Shown here: one piece after another, positions 27,946 through 37,108 of the stretch | How positions within the stretch are numbered: the stretch's first letter is position 1 | Layout of the letters: the number at the start of each line of letters is the position of its first letter | Origin: JADJOY01 sp016713535 [NCBI: Deltaproteobacteria bacterium] | GTDB taxonomy: Bacteria > JADJOY01 | Length of the DNA stretch: 64,000 nucleotides | NCBI GenBank assembly: GCA_016713535.1 | Contig: JADJOY010000003.1 | Coordinates: forward strand, 422,607-486,606 | Reading direction: 5' to 3' | Made by a program: the position numbers and the translations under genes | Notes under the pieces: generated by a model | Databases searched by the model: none | The model's input: only the letters and a program-made list of their open reading frames with translations | Told to the model about the DNA's origin: nothing

Positions 27946-28419
27946 ATGATCGACCGGCTCGTCCTGAGCGTCGTTGCGTTCGGCCTCGGCTGGGCCTACT
28001 GGACGCTCGTCGAGTACTGGATCCATCGATGGCTGTTGCACGCGCTGCCGCGCGGGTTCTGGAACCGGCCGCACCTGCGCCACCACCGGCGGCTCGCGTC
28101 GCGGCTCGGGACGCCAGCGCCAGCGTGGGTGCTCGGACTCAATTTCGCCTTGCACTACTTCGCGATGCGCGCGCTCTGGGGGGACGACTTCGCGATCCCG
28201 CACTTCGCCGGATTCGTGACGGGTGGGATGGCGCACGAGTGGATCCACTACGCGATCCACTGGCACCCGCGCTGGGTCCCGGCGCGCAACGTCGCGTTCC
28301 ACCTCTCGCACCACCACGGCTACTCGCGCGCCCGCTTCGGCGTGACCACCGAGCTCTGGGATCGTGTGTTCGACACGGTCGGCCGCCCGCCCGGCGAGCA
28401 GCGCGAGACGGCGGGCTGA
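27946..28419 (+). CDS. fatty acid hydroxylase / sterol desaturase superfamily protein
   Basis: This small membrane di-iron enzyme of 157 residues keeps the histidine clusters of the superfamily: HRWLLH in EYWIHRWLLHALP, HLRHH, HEWIHYAIH and HLSHHH. Two or three hydrophobic stretches (LVLSVVAFGLGWAYWTLVEY and WVLGLNFALHYFAMRAL) would hold the iron site near the membrane surface. Homologues hydroxylate or desaturate fatty acids, sterols or carotenoids using O2 and electrons from a separate donor. Start ATG 27946. It is convergent with the HEAT protein at 28439. Whether it makes 2-hydroxy fatty acids, the substrate type of the Mpo1-like protein at 20046, cannot be told. Confidence 0.8.
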   Translation: MIDRLVLSVVAFGLGWAYWTLVEYWIHRWLLHALPRGFWNRPHLRHHRRLASRLGTPAPAWVLGLNFALHYFAMRALWGDDFAIPHFAGFVTGGMAHEWIHYAIHWHPRWVPARNVAFHLSHHHGYSRARFGVTTELWDRVFDTVGRPPGEQRETAG

Positions 28420-28438
28420 GCGGCGGACCTTGCTCCGT

Positions 28439-29155
28439 TCAGCGGCCTCCCAGCCAGCGCACGACGCCGCCGCCGGCGGGGAACGGCGCCGGGCGATCGT
28501 CGCCGGGGCGCAGCCACCCGTGGCGCGCCATGAGCCGTCGGCACTCGAGGAGCCAGATCTCGTTCATCGGCTCCGCCAGTAGCGCGCGCAACGTGGCCTC
28601 CACGGCCGTGCACGGCTCGCGGTCCGCGAGGACCTGGGCCGCCGACCAGCGCGAGACCCAGTCGGGAGCTCGCATCACCCGGTGCAGTGCGTCGCTCACG
28701 TCGCGCGACCAAACGCAGAGCCGGGCGAGCGCAAACGCGGCTGCCCGCCACACCTCTTCGCGCTCGATCGCGAGATTCCGGCGTAGCGCCTCGGTCGTCG
28801 CCGGCGACCCGCGGCCGAGGTGTCCGGCGGCGCCACCCGCCGCGCGTCGAACCCGATCGTGCGGCGATGCGAGGTACGGCAGCAGCCTTTCGTGGAGCCC
28901 GGCGGCGCGCTCATCGAGCCAGTCGCGATCTCCCTCCGCCAGCGCACCCAGCGCGTAGCAGGCGGCCTCCTGTGCGGATGGATCGGGATCGTCGAGCGTC
29001 TCGAGCACGGCGGGAAGCGCGGCCTCGCCGAGCTCGCTCACCGCATCGGACGCCTCGACGCTGATCCGGTCCTCGGCCGTGACCAGGCGGACGAGCTCAG
29101 CGACCGTGTAGCCGGGGTGATTGGCCTCGAACCACGCTGGAATCGAAGGGGTCAT
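28439..29155 (-). CDS. cytoplasmic HEAT-repeat protein
   Basis: This 238-residue protein is almost entirely helical repeats: ALPAVLETLDDPDPSAQEAA, CYALGALAEGDRDWLDE, RLLPYLASPHDRVRRAAGGA and RNLAIEREEVWRAAAFALAR follow the HEAT/PBS-lyase pattern with a repeat of about 35 residues. No signal peptide or catalytic motif is visible. The start is ATG 29155 on the minus strand. It ends 20 bp from the convergent fatty acid hydroxylase. The repeats suggest a protein-interaction role. The partner is unknown. Confidence 0.7.
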   Translation of the reverse strand: MTPSIPAWFEANHPGYTVAELVRLVTAEDRISVEASDAVSELGEAALPAVLETLDDPDPSAQEAACYALGALAEGDRDWLDERAAGLHERLLPYLASPHDRVRRAAGGAAGHLGRGSPATTEALRRNLAIEREEVWRAAAFALARLCVWSRDVSDALHRVMRAPDWVSRWSAAQVLADREPCTAVEATLRALLAEPMNEIWLLECRRLMARHGWLRPGDDRPAPFPAGGGVVRWLGGR

Positions 29156-29584
29156 CGATTGCCCGAATCGGTCGCGAGCCGCTAGCGTCGTGGCCTCGGA
29201 TCCATACCATGACTCGCCGCACGATCATCCTCGGTTCGGCGGTCCTGGTGCTCAGGATCGGCGCGACCTTAGCCCGGATTATTCATGAAGCGTTCTACTG
29301 CGGCCGCCGATCGTCGGCATCTTCGGGCGTACTCGGATTTCCGGTCCTCGACGTACTGTTCGGTACGCCTGCGGCCGAAAATCCTGCGTTCACCCGAATC
29401 TGCTCGACGCTTGGCGGCCTCGCTACGAACTTTCATGAATGACCCGGGTTAGGCGCCGTGCACGACGTTCGCCTGACGCTCGACCGTCCGGCGCCTACGT
29501 ACCAGCCCGAGTGAGCGCGCCGCTCTCGAAGCGAGCCGGTGGGTAGCCTGAGACGCCACGTCGAGGCGGGGTTACCATCTGCGC
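29156..29584. other. intergenic region holding a MITE-like element and flanking ORF pieces
   Basis: ATG 29209 opens a hydrophobic leader-like peptide (MTRRTIILGSAVLVLRIGA) that runs into the inverted-repeat element at 29268-29453. Directly after the element a frame reads GAVHDVRLTLDRPAPTYQPE and stops at 29512-29514. These may be the two ends of a small exported protein split by the insertion, but the join is unproven. No other gene is seen. Confidence 0.35.
29268..29453. mobile_element. MITE-like element with 22-bp imperfect terminal inverted repeats
   Basis: The left end at 29268-29289 (CTTAGCCCGGATTATTCATG plus AA) and the right end at 29432-29453, read on the other strand (CCTAACCCGGGTCATTCATG plus AA), agree at 18 of 22 positions. 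The element is 186 bp long, less GC-rich than its surroundings and has no transposase frame. It is probably a deletion derivative of an insertion sequence moved in trans. A target duplication is not clear, although GGCGC occurs near both ends. Confidence 0.6.
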
Positions 29585-29842
29585 GTGAACCGCGCCCGAT
29601 CGAGCGATACCAGTCCCGAAGCCGAGCGGGTCCAGCTCGATCTGCTTCGCCGTGCGGGCGAGGCTCGGCGCTTCGCGCTGCTGCGCTCGCTGACCTCGAC
29701 CGTCGTGGATGCCTCGCGTCGCGCGTTGCGAGAGTCCATGCCGCAGGCGTCCGAACGGGAGGTCCTGCTGCGCTGGGTCGAGCTCCAGTACGGCAAGACC
29801 CTCGCGGACGGCGTGCGGAGCCGGCTCGGGCGGCCGCGGTGA
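29585..29842 (+). CDS. small helical protein, partner of a nucleotidyltransferase (antitoxin-like)
   Basis: This 85-residue protein is charged, probably all-helical, and contains AERVQLDLLRRAGEARRFAL, LTSTVVDASRRALRES and LLRWVELQYGKTLA. I recognise the pattern as a small conserved family found beside nucleotidyltransferase genes, but it has no established function. The stop overlaps the start of the next gene (GTGA, 4-bp overlap), typical of toxin-antitoxin or other obligate pairs. The start is GTG 29585 with no strong ribosome site. An antitoxin or adaptor role is inferred from gene order only. Confidence 0.6.
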   Translation: MNRARSSDTSPEAERVQLDLLRRAGEARRFALLRSLTSTVVDASRRALRESMPQASEREVLLRWVELQYGKTLADGVRSRLGRPR

Positions 29843-30432
29843 GCCCGTCGAGCGATCTCGAAGCGACGCTGGCGCCGGTCGTCGACGTGCTGGACCGGCT
29901 GGGCGTGACGTACCGCATCGGTGGGTCGGTCGCGAGCGCGACGCTCGGCGTACCGCGATCCACGCTGGACATCGACCTGGTCTGCAACCTCGAGGCGGCG
30001 CAGGTGGGGTCGCTCGTGACCGCCCTGGACGCCGACTATTACGTCGATGCCGCGGCCGTCCGCGCCGCCATCGCCGAGCGCCGATCGTTCAACCTCATCC
30101 ACCTCGCCACCATGATGAAGGTCGACGTCTTCCTCGTTCGGGACGGAGCGTACGATCGGACGTCGTTCGATCGCCACGTCGAGCGTGCCTTGTCGAGCGA
30201 GCCGGGAGCGCGTTCGTACTCGTTCCGGTCCCCGGAGGACGTCGTGTTGAGGAAGCTCGAGGGGTATCGGGCGGGCGGCGAGGTCTCGGATCGCCAGTGG
30301 GCCGACACGATCGGGGTGCTGAAGGTCCAGGGGAGCGCGCTGGATCGCGCGTACCTCGAGCGCTGGGCCGAGGCGCTCGGAGTCGGTGATCTGCTCGAGC
30401 GGGCGTTCGTCGAGGCGGGCGCGGCGGACTGA
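29839..30432 (+). CDS. nucleotidyltransferase-fold protein (AbiEii/DUF6036-like), toxin-like
   Basis: Residues 15-45 read VDVLDRLGVTYRIGGSVASA, then STLDIDLV: the GGS loop followed by a DxD pair, the core of minimal nucleotidyltransferases. Further conserved parts are the strand with Asp in MMKVDVFLV and the C-terminal SPEDVVLRKLEGYRAGG, RQWADTIGVLKVQG. Related proteins include AbiEii-type toxins and DUF6036 proteins, which transfer nucleotides to RNA or protein targets. Start GTG 29839 overlaps the stop of the upstream small gene. At 197 residues it fits the family. A phage-defence or stress-toxin role is possible but unproven. Confidence 0.75.
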   Translation: MSPSSDLEATLAPVVDVLDRLGVTYRIGGSVASATLGVPRSTLDIDLVCNLEAAQVGSLVTALDADYYVDAAAVRAAIAERRSFNLIHLATMMKVDVFLVRDGAYDRTSFDRHVERALSSEPGARSYSFRSPEDVVLRKLEGYRAGGEVSDRQWADTIGVLKVQGSALDRAYLERWAEALGVGDLLERAFVEAGAAD

Positions 30433-30563
30433 TCCGGCCGCCGGCGTCGGCAGGACGCGGGCGGGTGGTCCCGTGTAGGTTCTGTCGTTCGGCGGACGGC
30501 TCGCGGTTTCGACGCCGCAGCGGTGAGCGCGCGAACGACGACGGTTCCGAACCGGGGGGCGAG

Positions 30564-31784
30564 ATGAGCAAGGTCGTGGTGCTGGGTGGGTGTGGCGCGG
30601 TAGGCAGTGTCGCGGTGCGGACGCTCGCCATGCAGAACGCCTTCACGCAGGTAGTGATCGGCGACATGAACGAGCGGCGCGCCGTCGAGATCGCGGCGCA
30701 GGTCGGCAACGGCAAGGTGAGCTACCGGCCGGTCGACGCGGGCGACCAGGCCAGCGTGGCGAGCGTGATCGCCGACGCTGACATCGTCCTCAACTGCGTC
30801 GGCCCCTTTTACAAGACGGTGAAAACCGTGCTCGCCGCGGTCCTCGCCGCCAAGAAGCCCTACGTCGACATCTGCGATGACGTCGACGTGACCCTCGACA
30901 TCCTGAAGCGCGACGCCGAGGCGAAGAAGGCGGGCATCACCGCCGTCATCGGCATGGGTGCCTCGCCCGGTGCCACCAACCCTCGCAAGTACATCGCCGA
31001 CAACCAGCTCGACGAGACCGACTCGATCGACATCTACCACTGCCACGGCGGCGAGCCCTTCGAGGGGCCGGGTGTCATCGGTCACCGCTTCCACTGCATG
31101 AGCATCGACATCCCGATGTTCCTCGACGGCGAGCTCAAGTACGTGAAGTACTTCGAGCCCGACGGGATCGCGCTACGCGAGGACTTCGACTTCCCGAATC
31201 TCGGCTCCGTGCCGGTGTTCCCGTACCCGCACCCCGAGCAGGTGACGATGCCGCGCTTCCTGAAGGTGCGTCAGGTCACCAACAAGGGCTCGGTGATCCC
31301 CATCGAGTACTACAACCTGACCGGCGAGATGTGCCGGCTCGGGCTCTCGAGCCGTGAGCCTCTCGACGTGGGCGGCAAGCCCGTGGTGCCCTACGACTTC
31401 GCGGTCGCGTACCTGATCCGCGAGCGCGAGCGGATTCTGCGCGAGACGAGCTTCGGGACCCAGCGCGGCTGCATGACGGTGGTGGTGAAGGGCCGCAAGA
31501 GTGGCGAGGCGGTCGAGGTCCGCGTGCACATGTTCTCGGGCTCGAGCGCCCTCGGTGAGGGCACGGGCGTGCCTGCGGCGATCGGCGTCATGCTGCTCGC
31601 GGACGGCAAGATCCCGACCAAGGGTGTCCTGCCGCCCGAAGGCTGCATCGACCCGAACGACTTCTTGGCGGTCGCGATGCCGGTGATGATGGCGCGCGCG
31701 GGCGGCAAGGCAGAGAAGCGCGAGGCGTCGATCGTGTTCGAGACGATCAAGGCCGACGGCAGCGTCTCCCGGATGGAGCTCTGA
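30564..31784 (+). CDS. saccharopine dehydrogenase-like NAD(P)-binding oxidoreductase
   Basis: The N-terminal Rossmann fold has VVLGGCGAVGSVAVRTL and an acidic strand-2 end (VVIGDMNERRA). The lysine-pathway-type catalytic region follows with DIVLNCVGPFYKT and KPYVDICDDVD. A C-terminal domain completes 406 residues. Members of this family act on saccharopine, carboxynorspermidine or trans-acting enoyl substrates, and this subgroup has no assigned reaction. ATG 30564 follows a GGGGGGCGAG ribosome site. It is followed after 34 bp by a sugar-kinase-like gene in the same direction, so a shared catabolic or modifying pathway is likely. The frame is intact. Confidence 0.8.
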   Translation: MSKVVVLGGCGAVGSVAVRTLAMQNAFTQVVIGDMNERRAVEIAAQVGNGKVSYRPVDAGDQASVASVIADADIVLNCVGPFYKTVKTVLAAVLAAKKPYVDICDDVDVTLDILKRDAEAKKAGITAVIGMGASPGATNPRKYIADNQLDETDSIDIYHCHGGEPFEGPGVIGHRFHCMSIDIPMFLDGELKYVKYFEPDGIALREDFDFPNLGSVPVFPYPHPEQVTMPRFLKVRQVTNKGSVIPIEYYNLTGEMCRLGLSSREPLDVGGKPVVPYDFAVAYLIRERERILRETSFGTQRGCMTVVVKGRKSGEAVEVRVHMFSGSSALGEGTGVPAAIGVMLLADGKIPTKGVLPPEGCIDPNDFLAVAMPVMMARAGGKAEKREASIVFETIKADGSVSRMEL

Positions 31785-31818
31785 CCTCCCTCAGAAGGCC
31801 GGATCGAGCCGACCCCGC

Positions 31819-33438
31819 GTGACGCCCGACACGACGACGACCCCCGCCGACGTCAACGAGGCGAGAGACGCGCGCTGCGTCCTCGCGATCGATCACGGCA
31901 CGAGCGGCATCAAGGCGGCGCTGGTGGGCGCGCGCGGCGACGTGATCGACTCGGACTACGAGCGCACGCCGATCCAGTTCCTGCCCGGCGGCGGCGCCGA
32001 GCAAGACCCCGAGCTGTGGTGGACCGCGCTCGTCACGGCGGCGCGGCGACTGGTGTTACGACACGCGATCTCGCCCGACAAGATCGGCGCGGTGTGCGTG
32101 TCGAGCACGTTCTCGAGCACGGTGGCGGTGGGCGCCGACGGCCGCCACCTCATGCCCGCGCTCACCTGGATGGACTCGCGAGGCGCCCGCCACGTGAAGC
32201 AGGTGATGGGCGGGTTCCCGAGCGTGCTCGGCTACAACATCCCGCGCGCGATCCGCTGGATCCGCAAGACCGCCGGCGCGCCGGCGCTCTCCGGCAAGGA
32301 CGACGCCGCGCACGCGCTCCTGGTGCAGCGCGAGTACCCCGAGATCTACGCGCAGACTCGCTACTTCCTGCCCAGCAAGGACTACCTGAACGCGCGCCTC
32401 ACCGGTGTCCTCGCGTCGTCGCCGGACGCGATGCACCTCTTCTGGGTCACCGACGCGCGTGACCCCGAGAGGATCGTCTACGACGATCAGCTCATCGGCA
32501 TGCTCGGTCTCGATCGCGACAAGCTCCCGCCGCTGGTGCCGGCGACGCGCGTCGTGGGTCTGCTCCTGCCGGAGGTGGCGGACGCGCTCGGGCTGGCGCG
32601 CTCGACGCCGGTGGTGAGCGGATCCGCCGACCACCAGTGCGCCCTCATCGGCTCGGGCGCGGTGCGCGACTTCGAGGGGCACCTCTACATCGGCACCTCG
32701 TCGTGGATCGAGTGCCTGGTGCCGTTCCAGAAGACCGACGTGATCCACTCGATCGCGTCGTTCCCCGCGGCGATCCCCGGCAAGTACCAGTGTCTGAACG
32801 AGCAGGACCTCGCCGGCGGCGCGCTCTCGTTCCTCGCCGACAACATCCTGTTCCGGCGTCACGAGCTCACCGGCATCCCGGTGCCCGAGGATCCCTACGC
32901 GCTGGTGAACGAGATCGCGGCGCAGGTGCCGGCGGGCAGCCACAAGGTGCTCTTCACCCCCTGGCTCAACGGTGAGCGCACTCCCGTCGACGACATCCAC
33001 GTGCGCGGCGGCTTCCACAATCTTTCGACCACCACCACCCTCGAGGACATGGTGCGCGCGGTGCTCGAGGGGGTCGCCTACAACACCCGCTGGAGCCTCC
33101 AGTACGTCGAGAAGTTCGTGGGGAGGCGCCTCGATCCGCTGCGACTCATCGGCGGCGGCGCGATGTCGCCGCTGTGGTGCCAGATCTTCGCGGACGTCCT
33201 CGATCGCGAGATCCACGTGGTCAAGGACCCGCGCCAGGCCAACGCGCGTGGGGCTGCGTTCCTGGCCGCGATCGGGCTCGGCTGGATCCGCTTCGAGGAG
33301 ATCCCGGACCTGGTGCCGATCGCGAGCGTCTTTCGCCCCGATCCCGCCAACCGTGCGCTCTACGACGAGCTCTTCGACGCGTTCGTCCGGCTCTACGGGC
33401 GCATGCGGCCGTTCTACCAGCGCCTCAACCGCGTGTGA
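31819..33438 (+). CDS. FGGY-family carbohydrate kinase (xylulokinase-like)
   Basis: This ATP-dependent sugar or polyol kinase has 539 residues. The FGGY N-domain opens with CVLAIDHGTSGIKAALVGAR (the DxGTxxxK phosphate loop). WMDSRGARHVKQV resembles the xylulokinase/glycerokinase substrate segment, and the C-domain has SADHQCALIGSGAV and LIGGGAMSPLWCQIFADVL (adenosine site), with ARGAAFLAAIGLGW. The start is GTG 31819. Gene order with the upstream dehydrogenase suggests a two-step pathway on a small polyol or sugar acid, but the substrate cannot be read from the sequence. The frame is intact. Confidence 0.85.
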   Translation: MTPDTTTTPADVNEARDARCVLAIDHGTSGIKAALVGARGDVIDSDYERTPIQFLPGGGAEQDPELWWTALVTAARRLVLRHAISPDKIGAVCVSSTFSSTVAVGADGRHLMPALTWMDSRGARHVKQVMGGFPSVLGYNIPRAIRWIRKTAGAPALSGKDDAAHALLVQREYPEIYAQTRYFLPSKDYLNARLTGVLASSPDAMHLFWVTDARDPERIVYDDQLIGMLGLDRDKLPPLVPATRVVGLLLPEVADALGLARSTPVVSGSADHQCALIGSGAVRDFEGHLYIGTSSWIECLVPFQKTDVIHSIASFPAAIPGKYQCLNEQDLAGGALSFLADNILFRRHELTGIPVPEDPYALVNEIAAQVPAGSHKVLFTPWLNGERTPVDDIHVRGGFHNLSTTTTLEDMVRAVLEGVAYNTRWSLQYVEKFVGRRLDPLRLIGGGAMSPLWCQIFADVLDREIHVVKDPRQANARGAAFLAAIGLGWIRFEEIPDLVPIASVFRPDPANRALYDELFDAFVRLYGRMRPFYQRLNRV

Positions 33439-33448
33439 GGCGCGCGTC

Positions 33449-33835
33449 TCACTCGTCGGGCTCGGCGAGCCAGCGCCGCGCCGCGTCCGGGTCGCGGAAG
33501 ATGCGGATGTACTGGTTCCGGTTGAGCGCTGCGGTCTCGTAGAAGGCGAAGCTCTCGGCGTCGGTCGCGAACACCAGTGCCCGCTTGACCTCGGTGTGCG
33601 GGATCCCCTGAGCGCGGATCGCGTCGGCGATCGCGCGCACCACCTGATGGAGCTCGCCGATCGAGACCGCGAGCGTGGCGGCGCGGTAGTCGCTCAGCAC
33701 CCGCCGCAGTCCGTGCGCCGCGAGCATGGGCGCCGCTTCCGCGGTCAGCCGATCGAAGTCGGCGCGCCTGAGCACGCCTTCGCCGCGGATCGTGAGCGTT
33801 CGGGACTCGATGTCGATCGCGATCGAATACGGCAC
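33449..33835 (-). CDS. STAS/SpoIIAA-like domain protein
   Basis: This 128-residue protein has alternating strands and helices (YSIAIDIESRTLTIRGEGVL, then LRRVLSDYRAATLAVSIGEL, then TEVKRALVFATDAESFAFYE) in the pattern of the SpoIIAA-like fold found in many single-domain proteins of unknown role. It ends with IRIFRDPDAARRWLAE, which is common in this group and resembles partner-switching regulators. A GTG at 33835 is taken as start, although the upstream sequence is pyrimidine-rich without a Shine-Dalgarno motif. It is convergent with the sugar kinase. The function is unknown. Confidence 0.65.
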   Translation of the reverse strand: MPYSIAIDIESRTLTIRGEGVLRRADFDRLTAEAAPMLAAHGLRRVLSDYRAATLAVSIGELHQVVRAIADAIRAQGIPHTEVKRALVFATDAESFAFYETAALNRNQYIRIFRDPDAARRWLAEPDE

Positions 33836-33916
33836 GAGGGGGTCTCGGGGAGGGGGTTCCCGAACCTACACTGCCGGGGTTGTGTGCGTAAGTCGACGAT
33901 CGGGCGACGTGCTGCC

Positions 33917-34897
33917 TCAGCCGGCCGCGACCGGGAGCAGCGCCGCGGCGAGCGGCGCGATCGAGGTCAGCACGGCCTCGGAGCTCGCCGCGACGATCCC
34001 CAGCCGGAGCTCGTGCGCGCCGATCGCCCGATACGACCTTACGCGCTCGGCGAGCGTCGCGACGTCGCCGGAGTCGATCGCGGCCTCCGGCCGCGCTCCC
34101 GATGCCAGGCCCTGGCGCGAGCCCGCAGGCTGGTCCGCGCGGATCGCGAAGCTCGCGGCGACGCTGAGGGTGAGTGTGCCCCGGTCCCGCCCCGCGGCGC
34201 GGGCCGCGGCCAGCACCCGCGGCCACAGCTCGGCGGCGCGCGCCGGGCTCATCGGCCCCGCGAACCAGCCGTCACCGATCCGGCCGGCGCGGGCGAGGGC
34301 CGCGTCGCCGTGCCCGCCGATCAGGATCGGTGGTCCCGGACGCTGCACGGGGCGCGGCTCGGGATGAATCGGCGGCACCGAGTAGAACCGCCCCGCGAAG
34401 CTCACCTCGTCGCCAGGTGCGGACCACAACGCCCGTAGCAGCGCCACGTGCTCCTCGGTGCGCGCGCCGCGCTCTCCCCACGGCATGCCGATCGCCTCGG
34501 CCTCCTCGCGGAGCCAGCCGGCGCCGACGCCACACACCAGCCGGCCCCCCGAGTACACGTCGAGCGTCGCGAGCATGCGCGCGTGCACCACCGGGTTGCG
34601 CAGCGTGAGCACCGAGACGCCGCTGCCGAGACGCGTGCGTCGCGTGACCCCCGCCACGAAGGCGAGCGTGGTGAGTTGCTCGTAGCTCGGCGCCATCCAG
34701 CGGTTGACGGCGCCGTCGGGGAGCACGCGCGGAGACTCGCCGAGCGGATACGGCGAGTCGATGTGGTGGGGGACGGCGACGTGGTCGACCGCCCACAGGC
34801 TGGCGAAACCGCACGCGTCGGCGGTCGCGGCGAACTCGCGGACGAAGCTCGCTGACGCGAGCGGACCGGTGTGGGGCAGGGCGAGGCCGAGCTCCAT
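33917..34897 (-). CDS. LLM-class flavin/F420-dependent oxidoreductase
   Basis: This is a TIM-barrel of the luciferase-like monooxygenase superfamily, 326 residues. It opens with LGLALPHTGPLASASFVREF and shows FASLWAVDHVAVPHH, GSGVSVLTLRNPVVHARMLA, LDVYSGGRLVCGVGAGW and GPPILIGGHGDAALARAGR, all typical of the F420-dependent TIGR03619 group. ATG 34897 is preceded by a very strong AGGAGGAGGGAGG ribosome site. Without a partner flavin reductase nearby, cofactor choice (FMN or F420) is undecided. Such enzymes oxidise or reduce diverse small molecules. It is divergent from the acyltransferase gene. Confidence 0.85.
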   Translation of the reverse strand: MELGLALPHTGPLASASFVREFAATADACGFASLWAVDHVAVPHHIDSPYPLGESPRVLPDGAVNRWMAPSYEQLTTLAFVAGVTRRTRLGSGVSVLTLRNPVVHARMLATLDVYSGGRLVCGVGAGWLREEAEAIGMPWGERGARTEEHVALLRALWSAPGDEVSFAGRFYSVPPIHPEPRPVQRPGPPILIGGHGDAALARAGRIGDGWFAGPMSPARAAELWPRVLAAARAAGRDRGTLTLSVAASFAIRADQPAGSRQGLASGARPEAAIDSGDVATLAERVRSYRAIGAHELRLGIVAASSEAVLTSIAPLAAALLPVAAG

Positions 34898-34994
34898 CTT
34901 TCCTCCCTCCTCCTGACGAGGCGCGCAGGATCGCTCCGTCGCCCGGCGGCTGTCGCTTCCGACCGGTGCTGCGTCCGTCGTAGGCTCGCGCGCG

Positions 34995-36185
34995 ATGGAT
35001 CCGAGCGAGCGACCGCGTGAGGCCGAGCAGCGGCTCGTGTGGGTCGACGTGGCGAAGGGCCTCTCGATTCTCTGGATCGCCTACTTCCACCTCTTCCAGG
35101 AGGCGGGACACGGCGACCGCGCGGTGAACCCGGTTCCGGCGCGCTACACGGTGCGGCTCGCGGGATTCTGCCTGCCGGCGGTGGACGAGGGCTGGCTACC
35201 GGGGGCCGCGTGCGTGGCGCGTGCCCTGGTCGGCAGCTTCACGCTGCTCGGCTTTCACGCGGTCGCGGTGTTCCTGGTGCTCTCGGGCTTCGGGCTCGCG
35301 CGCTCCCTCGGCAACGTCGAGCGACCGTCGCAGGGTTGGGGGAGGTGGTACCGGCGACGGTTGCTCAGGCTGTTCCCCCTCTACTGGGCCGCGCACCTCG
35401 TGATCCTGCTGGCCGGACCGCTCGCGCGGCTCGACGAGTCGCTCGACGCGCGTCTGCTGGTGAGCATGAGCGGGCTCAGGCTGTGGCCGATCGAGACGGC
35501 GTGGTTCTATTTCAATCCGTCGTTCTGGTACTTCACGTTGCTGGTCCAGCTCTATGCAGTGTTCCCACTCCTCTGGAGGGTCGCTCGACGCATTGGGCCA
35601 CTCCCGTTCGCCCTCGGCGGTCTGGTGGTGACGGCGGCGGTGCGCTGGTCGCTCTTTGCTGGCTGGGCGATCAGCACCCACTGGGCCGAGGGGGGATGGT
35701 TCGCGGGACGGATGGCGGAGTTCGCGCTCGGGATCGGTCTCGGTATGGTGCACCGGCGGGATCGGCTGGCCACCGAGGCGTGGCTCTTTCGACCACCGAG
35801 CGTGGCGCTCGGCTTCGCGCTGTGGTGGCTCGGGCTCGTGAGCTATCGCTCCACGCTCGGCTATTGTTTCACCAACGGGCTGATCGGCGCGGGGCTCTTC
35901 GTGGTGGTGGCGAACCTCGCCGAGTAGCTGACGGCGACGCGCCGCCCGGCGTGGCTCGTGGCCATCGTCGGCTCCTACTCGTACGGCATCTTCCTCCTTC
36001 ACCAGCCGTTCGGGATGAACGCGGGCGAGCACATGGCGGGCTGGCCCACCACGCTCTTCGTGCTCGCAGCGAGCGCGGTGGTGGCGGCGGTGGTGGCCGG
36101 ATCGATCGCGGTCGAGCGCGCGGTGACCCGGCTCACCGATCGCGCGCTCGCGGCGCTCGCCGCCCGCCGCCCCGCACCGGTTTGA
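34995..36185 (+). pseudogene. acyltransferase 3 family membrane protein with in-frame TAG
   Basis: The integral membrane acyltransferase (OafA/NodX type) would acylate a sugar of a surface glycan or lipid. The N-terminus has WVDVAKGLSILWIAYFHLF, and VAVFLVLSGFGLARSL, FYFNPSFWYFTLLVQLYAVF and other helices follow. A TAG at 35925-35927 interrupts the gene, but the same frame continues with LVAIVGSYSYGIFLLHQPFG, the conserved C-terminal helix, to a TGA at 36183-36185. Full length would be 396 codons, normal for the family. The stop sits where LAEWLT would be expected (TGG to TAG), so a single substitution, real or a sequencing error, explains it. Confidence 0.7.
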
Positions 36186-36264
36186 CTTCCCGCGGGGCCG
36201 CCCTACCTTGCCCATCCCCGTGCCGCGGACCATCCGCGCAGTGTGGGGAATCGAGGGGGAAGCG

Positions 36265-36963
<699 letters not shown>

Positions 36964-37054
36964 TCGCGCTTCGATTCGGCTGGAGGGTCGTCGCTTCGTC
37001 GACGACCCCAGGGTCGAGCGCGGGCGCGCGCGGCGCTGCGAGCGCGTGAATCGC

Positions 37055-37075
37055 GGGCGGGGTCAGGCCCCGCCC
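37055..37075. terminator. hairpin between convergent genes
   Basis: GGGCGGGG at 37055-37062 and CCCCGCCC at 37068-37075 form a perfect 8-bp stem with loop TCAGG, between the pirin gene and the convergent acyltransferase. It could end transcription from both sides. No T-tract is present. Confidence 0.45.
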
Positions 37076-37108
37076 CTACGGTCGTGGTCGCGATCCGGCG
37101 TGGCCGGG

